This document shows, one piece after another, positions 17,262 to 25,223 of a DNA stretch of 64,000 nt. This DNA is from Bacillota bacterium (lineage in GTDB: Bacteria; Bacillota; Clostridia; Lachnospirales; Lachnospiraceae): positions 1 to 64,000 of the forward strand of contig JAEWHR010000020.1 of the NCBI GenBank assembly GCA_023387655.1, read 5' to 3'. Each line of letters starts with the position of its first letter. The first letter of the stretch is position 1. Below the pieces are notes generated by a model. The model was given only the letters and a program-made list of their open reading frames with translations, had not been told where the DNA came from and did not search any database. Both the position numbers and the translations under genes were made by a program.

Positions 17262-17289
17262 ACCTAAAAAGTCTAACGATTGGGAGGTC
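17246..17289 (-). repeat. 44-bp palindromic repeat, copy B
   Basis: Read on the minus strand it starts GACCTCCCAATCGTTAGAC and ends GTCTAACTTTTGGGGATC, closely matching copy A at 11765-11806. It contains the stop codon (17259-17261) and last codons of the Crp/Fnr gene. Flanks differ from copy A, so the repeat unit itself appears to be what moved. No target duplication was seen. Confidence 0.75.
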
Positions 17290-17382
17290 ACCACACCTTT
17301 CATAAGGAGTTAGAGGATTTTCTATTCTCTTAGAATAAACCTTCCGTTACTTTTGAAACAAAGCCCTAATCCATATGGCCTT

Positions 17383-18777
17383 TTATAGGGACAAGAGAAC
17401 AACCGTCTCCACATGCGTTGAATGCGGGAACTGATCCACCGGTCTAACCTTCTTAAGCTCATATCCTTGCTCTATCAAGTACTTTAAATCCCTTGCTAGT
17501 GTTGCCGGATCGCAGGACACATACACAACCCTCTTAGGTTTCATAGCAACGATAGTTTCTAATAAGCTTTCATCACAGCCTTTTCTTGGGGGATCAACAA
17601 CAATAACATCCGCGTAGATTTTTCCTTCGCTTAACTTATATTGCTTTGGCAGTACCTCTTCTGCTGCACCCACAAAAAACTCTGCATTTTCAATGTTATT
17701 AAGTTTTGCATTCGTTTTGGCATCCTCTATGGCTTGTGGTATAATCTCAACTCCATATACCTTCTTCGCCTTCTTTGCTAAGAACAATGATATGGTTCCA
17801 ATCCCACAGTATAAATCCCAAACAAGCTCATTCCCTGTAAGACCTGCATAATCAAGTGCAAGTTCATACAGTTTCTTTGTCTGCACTGGATTTACCTGAT
17901 AAAAGGATAATGGTGAGATTTGATACTTAATATCACCAATATAATCTGTGATATAGGTAGGACCATATAGAGGTATGATTTCCTCTCCTAAGATGACATT
18001 CGTCTTCTTTGTATTCTTATTCAGACAGATGCTAGTAACCTTAAATTCTTTTGGAAGGTTCGGGCATGATAACAGTTGTTTTACTAACTTTTCGCTGGCT
18101 GGTAACTCTTTGCCGTTGATAATGAGACAAATCATTAGTTCCTTGGTTGTAAATCCTACTCGAAGCAAAATGTGCCTTACCAATCCTTGATGACTTTCTT
18201 CGTTATAGATACTGATATTTTCTGCCTTCAAAAAATTTCGAATGCTGGCAATGATGGATTCCGTACTTTTATCACCAATGTGGCATTTTGCTGTATCGAT
18301 AATAGAATGGGTCCTGCCTGCGTAAAATCCAATGACTATTTCTCCATCGGAACGTTTTCCTACCGGAAATTGTGCTTTATTGCGGTAGTAATATGGATCT
18401 TCCATACCAACGATTGGCTCCATCGGAAGGTTTTCAATACCACCAATTCTCTTTAAACAATTCAATACTTTATTCTGCTTATAGCGTAATTGCTCTACAT
18501 AGGATAACTGTTGAATCTGACAGCCGCCACATTTCGATGCGATCTCACATCTTGGAGTAACTCGGTAAGGAGATGGGGTTACAATCTGCTCAATACGAGC
18601 ATAACCATAGGTTTTCTTTGTCTTCATTACCTTAACAAGGAGTTCATCTCCTACTACTGCATCCTTTACAAACAGAGTGAATCCATGTACCTTTCCAATC
18701 CCTTCCCCATCTGCACCGATGTCTTCTATCGTTATAGGTACGATTTCATTCTTCCCTGGTATTTTAACCTGTTCCAT
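17383..18777 (-). CDS. rlmD: 23S rRNA (uracil-C5)-methyltransferase, RlmD/RumA family
   Basis: A 464-residue SAM-dependent enzyme that methylates a uracil in 23S rRNA (U1939 and/or U747 by family). It has an N-terminal TRAM domain (ITIEDIGADGEGIGKV), an Fe-S cluster with Cys77, Cys83, Cys86 and a fourth Cys near 164, the SAM site DLYCGIGTISLFLA, VVDPPRKG, and the nucleophile Cys in VYVSCDPATLARDL. The C-terminal PHSTHVETV is the family end. Firmicutes may have a dual-specificity RlmCD form. In Clostridia the 3' end of this gene is a known insertion hotspot, but no att duplication was found here. Confidence 0.9.
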   Translation of the reverse strand: MEQVKIPGKNEIVPITIEDIGADGEGIGKVHGFTLFVKDAVVGDELLVKVMKTKKTYGYARIEQIVTPSPYRVTPRCEIASKCGGCQIQQLSYVEQLRYKQNKVLNCLKRIGGIENLPMEPIVGMEDPYYYRNKAQFPVGKRSDGEIVIGFYAGRTHSIIDTAKCHIGDKSTESIIASIRNFLKAENISIYNEESHQGLVRHILLRVGFTTKELMICLIINGKELPASEKLVKQLLSCPNLPKEFKVTSICLNKNTKKTNVILGEEIIPLYGPTYITDYIGDIKYQISPLSFYQVNPVQTKKLYELALDYAGLTGNELVWDLYCGIGTISLFLAKKAKKVYGVEIIPQAIEDAKTNAKLNNIENAEFFVGAAEEVLPKQYKLSEGKIYADVIVVDPPRKGCDESLLETIVAMKPKRVVYVSCDPATLARDLKYLIEQGYELKKVRPVDQFPHSTHVETVVLLSL

Positions 18778-18825
18778 ATCTTACTCTCTCTTTCTAACAC
18801 CCAATGATGAATCTGCTCTTACGCA

Positions 18826-18866
18826 AAGAAGTTTGTGCCACAATCTAAGATGGCACAAAACTTCTT
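18826..18866 (-). terminator. Strong hairpin downstream of yhaM
   Basis: AAGAAGTTTGTGCCA (18826-18840) pairs with TGGCACAAAACTTCTT (18851-18866), a 15-bp stem with one bulge. It lies between two minus-strand genes and probably ends the yhaM transcript. The T run is short, so it could also act as a processing or stability element. Confidence 0.65.
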
Positions 18867-18926
18867 AAAAACACGGTTATCAATTTTCTTCATAACTATA
18901 GTTTAAATTCACTTAAAAACTATTAT

Positions 18927-19874
18927 TTATTCATATTCAGAAGTTCTTCTAACATTCGTATCTAATAAGCGTTGGAATCCTATCCAATCATTCTTATCCT
19001 CATCCCCTGTTATGATTTCCTTCATAGTTTGTAGCTTCGCGTCTAGATTATCCGCCATACTAAGTGCTAATGCCTCCATAAGTGCCGGCTTCTTTGGTGA
19101 ACCATATTCCAATTCTCCATGATGAGCTAAAATACAATGCATAATTTCATTTGCCATCTTCTTAGGAAATCCAGGAATTGTCTTCATTCTTTCATTTAAC
19201 TTCGCAGTTCCAATAAAGATATGCCCTAAAAGGTTCCCTTCATCAGTATAATCATTTTCAGGGAAGCTAGAGATTTCTTCTAACTTACCAAGATCATGAA
19301 ACATCGCAGAAACCAATAACAAATCTCTTTGAATAATAGGATAATTGTCAGCTAGGTAATCACATAACCGTACCACACCTAAAGTGTGCTCTAGCAATCC
19401 CCCCATAAATCCGTGATGTACACTCTTTGCAGCAGAATGTCTCTTAAAACGCAATGCAAAATCCTTATCCTCAACAAAAAAACTCTGTGCTAATTGTTTT
19501 ACATGGGGTTCTTTCATTTTATCTATATATCTTAGTAACTCTTTATACATATCCTCTACATTCTTATCTGTAGATGGCATATAATCAGCAGGATCATACT
19601 CACCTTCCTGGCATTTTCTAACACGTTTTACATTAAGCTGTAAGGAACCTTGAAAACTTGTCACTTGCCCTTCGATATGTATATAATCCATGGTATCAAA
19701 ATGTTCAATTCCAGGGCCTAATTCCCATACCTTAGCATCTTTTATTCCAGTTTTATCTTGAACTAATAAAGAATAATAGCTTTTTCCAGCCTTTGTTTTT
19801 AAAATTTGAAGTTGCTTACAAAGATATGTTTCCTTAAACATCTCTCCGTCTCGTAACTCACTCAAATATCTCAT
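18927..19874 (-). CDS. yhaM: 3'-5' exoribonuclease YhaM family
   Basis: A 315-residue protein, the family's usual size (about 314). An N-terminal OB-fold (residues 1-100, with LLVQDKTGIKDAKVWEL) binds nucleic acid. The HD phosphohydrolase domain follows, with His in EHTLGVVRLC and the HD pair in SAMFHDLGKLEE. It trims RNA (and DNA) ends, depending on Mn/Co in B. subtilis. A longer N-terminus from TTG at 19907 is possible, but AGGT lies 6 nt before the ATG at 19874 and MRYLSELRDG is the typical start. Confidence 0.9.
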   Translation of the reverse strand: MRYLSELRDGEMFKETYLCKQLQILKTKAGKSYYSLLVQDKTGIKDAKVWELGPGIEHFDTMDYIHIEGQVTSFQGSLQLNVKRVRKCQEGEYDPADYMPSTDKNVEDMYKELLRYIDKMKEPHVKQLAQSFFVEDKDFALRFKRHSAAKSVHHGFMGGLLEHTLGVVRLCDYLADNYPIIQRDLLLVSAMFHDLGKLEEISSFPENDYTDEGNLLGHIFIGTAKLNERMKTIPGFPKKMANEIMHCILAHHGELEYGSPKKPALMEALALSMADNLDAKLQTMKEIITGDEDKNDWIGFQRLLDTNVRRTSEYE

Positions 19875-20053
19875 TTTACTACCTAGCCTTTCTATTCTAG
19901 AACACAACTTCAGTTGAAATTAACTCTTATTTCAACCTCCTATTTTCTATTATACCCCACCTAAGTCAATATATAAAGTGTGAAATACTAGAACTCTTAC
20001 ACATTTTCTTGGAATAATGCTAATAAATCACTTGAGTTTCTCTAAGTTTATAG

Positions 20054-20088
20054 AACCTTAAATTTTTTTCTAACCAACATTTAAGGTT
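20054..20088. other. Hairpin in the yhaM-GNAT intergenic region
   Basis: AACCTTAAAT (20054-20063) pairs with ATTTAAGGTT (20079-20088), followed by TT on the plus strand. It stands between divergent genes, so termination is not its obvious role. Nothing else was recognised in the 353 bp between the two starts. Confidence 0.4.
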
Positions 20089-20227
20089 TTCACTATCCTT
20101 ATATTATGTTAAAATCAAGATAGAAACTTAAGTTGTTTGATTTATTTTAATCAAATTAATTGCCGGATAACAATGATTTAGTTTGTTAATTAGTAAACAG
20201 AGACAAACTTTGTGAAATGAGGTAGCG

Positions 20228-21112
20228 ATGGAGTATAAAGTAAATTGTCTAAATGACACAACATTAAGAAATAGCTTTCATGCATTAACCCAAAAAGTCT
20301 TTCATTTCCAATTAAAAGATTGGTACAACAATGGGTATTGGAGTGAATCGTATGAACCACATTCTTTGGTAGATGGCAATACTGTTATATCCAATATTTC
20401 AGTCAATCATATGCATATGATGATATCAGGGGTGGAAAAGTATTACTTACAGATTGGTACAGTAATGACAGATCCCGCTTATCGAAATCTTGGTCTTAGC
20501 CGTCGTTTAATGGAATCCATCCTACATAAATATACTGGAAAGGTAGATGGTATCTATTTATTTGCAAATGATAGTGTTCTTGACTTTTATCCTAAATTTG
20601 GATTTAAGGAAAGAAAAGAGTTTGTATATCGACTCCGCATAGAATCAAACGACTGGATAGATAATTCACACGAATCGGTCTCTTCTTTGCAAAAAATTGA
20701 TGGTAAGGATATAGTACAAAGAGAAGCTCTACTAAGCGCAGCAAAGCAAAGTATACCAAATGAATCTTTTTCTATGGACAACTTTGGATTATTGGCTTTC
20801 TATCTTATTGGCCCTCTGAGTGACGATATTTATTATCTACCAAGTCTAGATACTTATGTCATTGCTTCAATTGAAAATGATGTTTTATTTCTCCATCATA
20901 TCATCGCTTCAGAACAAATAAATCCGAAGGATATCGTTCCTTACTTTGGAAATAGGATAAAAACCTTAGAACTAGGCTTTACTCCTTTTTATACCTCGGA
21001 TTATGAGATTAGTACTTACCATGAGGATGACTGTACCTTATTCACATTAGGGGAGGATTTAGAAAGTGTCGAGACCTTAAAGCTACGCTTCCCTATTCTT
21101 TCTCATTCCTAG
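20228..21112 (+). CDS. GNAT-family N-acetyltransferase (two-part)
   Basis: A 294-residue protein. The N-terminal half is a GNAT domain (IGTVMTDPAYRNLGLSRRLM is the acetyl-CoA loop, then GIYLFANDSVLDFYPKFGF). The C-terminal half from about residue 150 is a second, degenerate domain without a clear motif. Its length suits the Eis-like or two-domain GNAT group. GAGGTAGCG precedes the ATG. Its target is unknown. Confidence 0.87.
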   Translation: MEYKVNCLNDTTLRNSFHALTQKVFHFQLKDWYNNGYWSESYEPHSLVDGNTVISNISVNHMHMMISGVEKYYLQIGTVMTDPAYRNLGLSRRLMESILHKYTGKVDGIYLFANDSVLDFYPKFGFKERKEFVYRLRIESNDWIDNSHESVSSLQKIDGKDIVQREALLSAAKQSIPNESFSMDNFGLLAFYLIGPLSDDIYYLPSLDTYVIASIENDVLFLHHIIASEQINPKDIVPYFGNRIKTLELGFTPFYTSDYEISTYHEDDCTLFTLGEDLESVETLKLRFPILSHS

Positions 21113-21206
21113 GATACTTAGATTAATCTATACAATTTATTTATAAACTCCTTACTTTCATTATAGCCAAAACCTCAATCAAATGAGATACTTCTATCTA
21201 GAACAT

Positions 21207-21309
21207 AGTGTGCTACGCACACTCTCAACTCCGCGAATCAACAAATACAGGTACAAAAAGAATCTTGATACGAAGTTCATCACTTCTTCTTAGATTCATT
21301 TTGTACCTG
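21207..21309. terminator. Convergent terminator region
   Basis: A long stem from CAGGTACAAAAAGAATC (from 21248) to GATTCATTTTGTACCTG (to 21309) sits between the convergent GNAT and HtrA-like genes and can end both. A second compact hairpin AGTGTGC/GCACACT (21207-21223, 3-nt loop) lies just upstream. Confidence 0.75.
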
Positions 21310-21329
21310 CTCTTATCTTACTATATTAT

Positions 21330-22688
21330 TTACTCTTTTACCTCTAATAAAACCTCAATACTCTTTTCTGAAATTTCTTGCTTTACTTTACGTTGTACTA
21401 CAACTGTTACGGTTTCCTTTGCTTTATAGTTATTTAAAATACTTGAGAAATTAGACATCGAGGAAACTGAATATTCATTGATATGGGTAATAATATCTCC
21501 TTGCTTAATACCAGCTGCAAATGCCGGAGAATCAGCACGTACTTCTGTCACATAGATACCACTAGTTAACGAAAAGGATTGTAGTACATCTTGTGGTATA
21601 TCATCACCAATAATTCCAAAATATACCCGCTCTGTTTTATTAGATAGTTTACCAATGATTGGCTTTAGCTTTGAGATACCAATCACCGTATTGACATCTG
21701 GATTAGTCTCATCCTTCATTGTTTGGGTTATAATACCAACTATCTCACCTTTTGTATTGATAATAACACCATCACTGTTACTATTTACATTCAAGTCCGT
21801 ATGAAATACATCAAGACGATTATCCATAATATAATGATAAGCCCCTCGGCTGGAAATCATACCAAACATCATCGAGCCAATGTATCCATTTGGTTTCCCA
21901 AGTGCAATCACTGGTGCCCCAAGGGTAATGGAATACGTCTCTCCAAGATCCGCAATCTTAATTGTATTCAAATTCTGTGGAGTTATATCTTTTAATTTCA
22001 CTGCAACCACTGCTAAGTTGTAATCTTTATCATAAGACCAAAGTTTTCCCGAAACAGTAAACCCAGCATTAAACGTTACTTCTAGATCACTGGCACCATT
22101 TATCTTATCGAAATTTGTTAAGATGAGTAACTCTGCATTATTTTCCGCTATAATGATACCAGTAGTGGTACGCTTGGTTTCATAAGTTTCATCAAACCAA
22201 TCTACTCTATTTTCTATGGCAGTTACCACAGCCAATCCACTCATCGCTGTAGTAGCAACCTTTTTTAATTCGGATAGCATACGTTCATAGTCTTCTATGG
22301 TAGCTTCTATCTTGTTCTCAACAACTGTAACTTCTCCATCTTCTATCTCAGGTGCTTCAGTAATAGAAGGCGTCGGTTCTGGTGTTATACTGATACTCGG
22401 AGTTGCTGTAACATTCTCTCCTGTGCTGTTACCACCATTAGGATTCTCAGGTACCTCCGTTGGGAAAGTAATATGTTCTCTCTGGGTCGTATCAATTCCA
22501 AGCACCTTAATCCAAAACTGATCAGATTTTATGAATACATATCTTGCCACCAATCCAAAAATAATTGCGAGAATCATAGTAAAGACAGCAGCATATGCTA
22601 GTTTCTTTACCTTATGTTTTCTCCTCGGTACTACTTTTTCCTGAATAAAACGATACTCTTTGTCAGGTTCAGGTGTCTTTGTTTCCAT
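21330..22688 (-). CDS. Membrane-anchored HtrA/DegP-like protein, likely protease-dead
   Basis: A 452-residue protein with a cytoplasmic N-terminus, a single membrane segment at about 31-52, a Pro/Thr-rich linker (80-118), a trypsin-like domain (about 140-325) and a C-terminal PDZ domain (about 350-440, with GIYVTEVRADSPAFAAGIKQGD). Where HtrA has TNNHV, this protein reads TNFDK, so the catalytic His is replaced at position 194. Asp222 (DYNLA) and a Ser305 within NSNSDG remain, but the GNSGGP oxyanion motif is degraded. It is therefore probably a non-proteolytic chaperone or sensor. It stands alone, next to a two-component system. Confidence 0.85.
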   Translation of the reverse strand: METKTPEPDKEYRFIQEKVVPRRKHKVKKLAYAAVFTMILAIIFGLVARYVFIKSDQFWIKVLGIDTTQREHITFPTEVPENPNGGNSTGENVTATPSISITPEPTPSITEAPEIEDGEVTVVENKIEATIEDYERMLSELKKVATTAMSGLAVVTAIENRVDWFDETYETKRTTTGIIIAENNAELLILTNFDKINGASDLEVTFNAGFTVSGKLWSYDKDYNLAVVAVKLKDITPQNLNTIKIADLGETYSITLGAPVIALGKPNGYIGSMMFGMISSRGAYHYIMDNRLDVFHTDLNVNSNSDGVIINTKGEIVGIITQTMKDETNPDVNTVIGISKLKPIIGKLSNKTERVYFGIIGDDIPQDVLQSFSLTSGIYVTEVRADSPAFAAGIKQGDIITHINEYSVSSMSNFSSILNNYKAKETVTVVVQRKVKQEISEKSIEVLLEVKE

Positions 22689-22864
22689 ATGTGCTCTCCT
22701 TACGCATACATAAGTATCAATTGTGCCTGTCTTATTATTCTAGCACAGACTTATGAACTAACTATGAAGAAACTGTAAACAATAAAACTACGTTTTTGCG
22801 GTATTTTACTATATCTTGACACTATTATCGCATATTCGACTTTATTATACTGTAACCGCGTATT

Positions 22865-24268
22865 TTAGTAGTCTGTTCTCTGCAGAGAAAAGATAAATTC
22901 CGTACCAACGCCCTCTGTACTGACAACATTGATATTTTCATTATGAGAAATAATGATTTCCCTTGCAATCGATAATCCAAGGCCGGTTCCTTTCTTATCC
23001 TTTCCTCTTGAAGAATCTGTTTTATAAAAACGTTCCCATATCTTTTTGATACTATCTTTCGGAATTCCTATCCCATGATCCTTTACTGAGATTAAGACCT
23101 TTGATCCCTTCTCCTCCGACGTCACCTTGATAGTGGAATCCACGTTACTAAACTTAATTGCATTATCAATTAAGTTATAAAGGACTTGTTGAATCTTATC
23201 AATATCTGCATCCACAAAAGTTTCCTTCGCTGAAAACTCTAGATTAAGTAAAATACGCTTCTTGGTACATTGTCCTTCAAAAGTGGATGCTGTCTTTCGA
23301 ATGACTGCATTGATATCAAAGGAAGAAAGCTCAAGTAAGGTACCTTTATTATCAAAACTGTTTAACGCTAAAAGGTTGGTTGTCAACTTAGTCAAACGTT
23401 CTGTTTCAAACAAAATAATATCAAGATATTTATTTTGCATCTCATATGGTATCGTTCCGTCCCTCATCGCTTCCGCATAGCCTCTTATTGAGGTGAGAGG
23501 TGAACGGAAATCATGAGAGATATTCGCTACGAACTTCTTTTGATAATCATCCAGATTCCTAAGCTCATCTGCCATATATTTTATGCTATTTGCTAATTCC
23601 CTGTACTCATCATTCGTCCGTATCTCCATTGGTTCATCAAAATTACCCTTTGCATATTCACTGCAAACCTTTGTGATACGACGCACTGGAAATACCGTAA
23701 TATAGTAGATCACTAAAAAAATTAGTAGTAACAAAATTAAAAATACTAAATAACAAAGATTGACAAAGTCAATATAATAAATAGTTTCGCTTCGGATACT
23801 ATCCATTGGTATATGAATACAAACATACCCTTTAATAGAATAGTTATACGGAATACGAACTACTACACTAAGCATAGGTTCTGCAAATATCCCCTTAAAA
23901 TATACATTCTCTGAAAATGTCTGCTCTAAAAAATTGGCATCCAGATCTGTAATATTGATTCCACTCGCATTGCTTCTTGTATCTGCTTTTATCATACCGT
24001 CTTTGCTAACAATCCAAATACGATTATTAAGAAAATTATCAATTACACGTAGTTGTTCCACCATCTCTGAATGAGATAGCTTTTGAGAATAATACGCTGT
24101 AGCATAATCAGAAGCAATGATTGTCGCCTCATTATATAGCTCATCTTTCTTACGATCAATCAGCTTTTGCTCCATGAATTTGATCCCCACAGTGTTGAGA
24201 AGCAAAAACATCGAAATTGCAGCAAAGCAATAGCATAGAATTAATTTTACAAATGCTGTTCTCTTCAT
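22865..24268 (-). CDS. Sensor histidine kinase
   Basis: A 467-residue membrane kinase. TM1 is near residues 7-27, an extracellular sensor of about 140 residues follows, and TM2 is near 166-190. A HAMP domain is next, then the HisKA box ISHDFRSPLTSIRGYAEA and the HATPase domain with N-box NLIDNAIKFS, G1 DHGIGIP and G2 GTGLGLSIAREI. It forms a pair with the upstream OmpR-type regulator (128-bp gap). The ligand is unknown; the architecture resembles VanS/PhoR/YycG-type sensors. Confidence 0.93.
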   Translation of the reverse strand: MKRTAFVKLILCYCFAAISMFLLLNTVGIKFMEQKLIDRKKDELYNEATIIASDYATAYYSQKLSHSEMVEQLRVIDNFLNNRIWIVSKDGMIKADTRSNASGINITDLDANFLEQTFSENVYFKGIFAEPMLSVVVRIPYNYSIKGYVCIHIPMDSIRSETIYYIDFVNLCYLVFLILLLLIFLVIYYITVFPVRRITKVCSEYAKGNFDEPMEIRTNDEYRELANSIKYMADELRNLDDYQKKFVANISHDFRSPLTSIRGYAEAMRDGTIPYEMQNKYLDIILFETERLTKLTTNLLALNSFDNKGTLLELSSFDINAVIRKTASTFEGQCTKKRILLNLEFSAKETFVDADIDKIQQVLYNLIDNAIKFSNVDSTIKVTSEEKGSKVLISVKDHGIGIPKDSIKKIWERFYKTDSSRGKDKKGTGLGLSIAREIIISHNENINVVSTEGVGTEFIFSLQRTDY

Positions 24269-24396
24269 AGCATCCTCTATTCTGGCGCTTTCGCACCTTT
24301 CTTAACGGTGACAACTTTTCGTATTTCACTAAAATTTCATGTCAAGACAATCCATTTCCTAAATACCCATTACCTAATTATTTCTCATCATAATGA

Positions 24397-25113
24397 CTAG
24401 TTTTTTTTCACTTCGAATTTATATCCAATTCCCCACACAGTGGATAGTCTCCATGATATATGATCCTTGATTTTCTCACGTAAACGTTTGATGTGAACGT
24501 CAACTGTCCTAGTATCTCCAATGTATTCATATCCCCAGATATGATCAAGTAACTGTTCTCTGGTGAACACTTGATTTGGATGCGAGGCAAGAAAATAAAA
24601 CAACTCTAATTCCTTTGGTGGCATCTCTATGGAATCTCCATAGTAAGTTACTGAATAATTTGACTGGTTTATAACAAGATCAGGATAAGTAACAAAATCT
24701 CCTAGCTCCTGAGCAGATACTTGCTCAGATGTTGTCTGTGAGGGTACTGAACGTCGGATTACTGCCTTTACTCTTGCAACGAGCTCTTTTGTATCAAAAG
24801 GCTTTATCATATAATCATCTGCTCCAAGTTCAAGACCTAAAACCTTATCAAAAATCTCTCCCTTTGCAGAGAGCATAATAATTGGCACAGCACTTGTTTT
24901 TCTAACTTCTCTACAAACTTCATACCCATCAATCCCCGGTAACATCAAATCCAAGAGAATTAAATTCGGCTGATATTCTCGATACTGTGAAATCGCCTCT
25001 TCCCCATCATAGACGATCTTAGTGTCAAAGCATTCCTTTATAAGATATAGTGATATCAACTCTGCAATATTAGCATCGTCATCCACAATTAAGATCTTTT
25101 GCTTTGTTGCCAT
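24397..25113 (-). CDS. OmpR/PhoB-family response regulator
   Basis: A 238-residue regulator. The receiver domain starts KILIVDDDAN and has the phospho-acceptor Asp in LILLDLMLPG, the switch SAK and the conserved Lys in DYMIKPF. A winged-helix DNA-binding domain of the OmpR type follows (EQLLDHIWGYEYIGDTRTVDVH). The start at 25113 is fixed by GGAGG 5-6 nt upstream; the longer frame to 25158 passes through a hairpin. It is paired with the kinase gene that follows. Confidence 0.93.
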   Translation of the reverse strand: MATKQKILIVDDDANIAELISLYLIKECFDTKIVYDGEEAISQYREYQPNLILLDLMLPGIDGYEVCREVRKTSAVPIIMLSAKGEIFDKVLGLELGADDYMIKPFDTKELVARVKAVIRRSVPSQTTSEQVSAQELGDFVTYPDLVINQSNYSVTYYGDSIEMPPKELELFYFLASHPNQVFTREQLLDHIWGYEYIGDTRTVDVHIKRLREKIKDHISWRLSTVWGIGYKFEVKKN

Positions 25114-25128
25114 ACAAACCTCCAGACT

Positions 25129-25156
25129 GCTGTCGCCTACGAATTTGGGCGACAGC
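25129..25156 (-). other. Hairpin just upstream of the response regulator RBS
   Basis: GCTGTCGCC (25129-25137) pairs perfectly with GGCGACAGC (25148-25156), with a 10-nt loop. It is only about 10 nt before the RBS of the response-regulator gene. It has no T run, so it may stabilise or regulate the 5' end of that mRNA. Confidence 0.5.
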
Positions 25157-25170
25157 ACAAATTTGCCCTA

Positions 25171-25220
25171 TGAAAATATCCTTACATTTTCCCTGTGAAA
25201 ATATCCTTACATTTTCACAG
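25171..25220 (-). terminator. Duplicated 25-bp unit forming a hairpin after mutS2
   Basis: TGAAAATATCCTTACATTTTC occurs at 25171-25191 and again at 25196-25216, a 25-bp period. The second copy, with its flanks, makes a perfect 10-bp stem (25193-25202 with 25211-25220) directly after the mutS2 stop. It probably serves as a terminator; the duplication looks recent. Confidence 0.55.
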
Positions 25221-25223
25221 TAA

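Noticed and set aside
17383..17420. Integration site at the 3' end of rlmD
   Set aside because: This gene end is a known hotspot in Clostridia, but no duplicated core was found on the far side of the hpd locus.
21207..21223. Small regulatory RNA from the AGTGTGC hairpin
   Set aside because: The hairpin lies at the convergent gene ends and has no promoter; part of a terminator region is the simpler reading.
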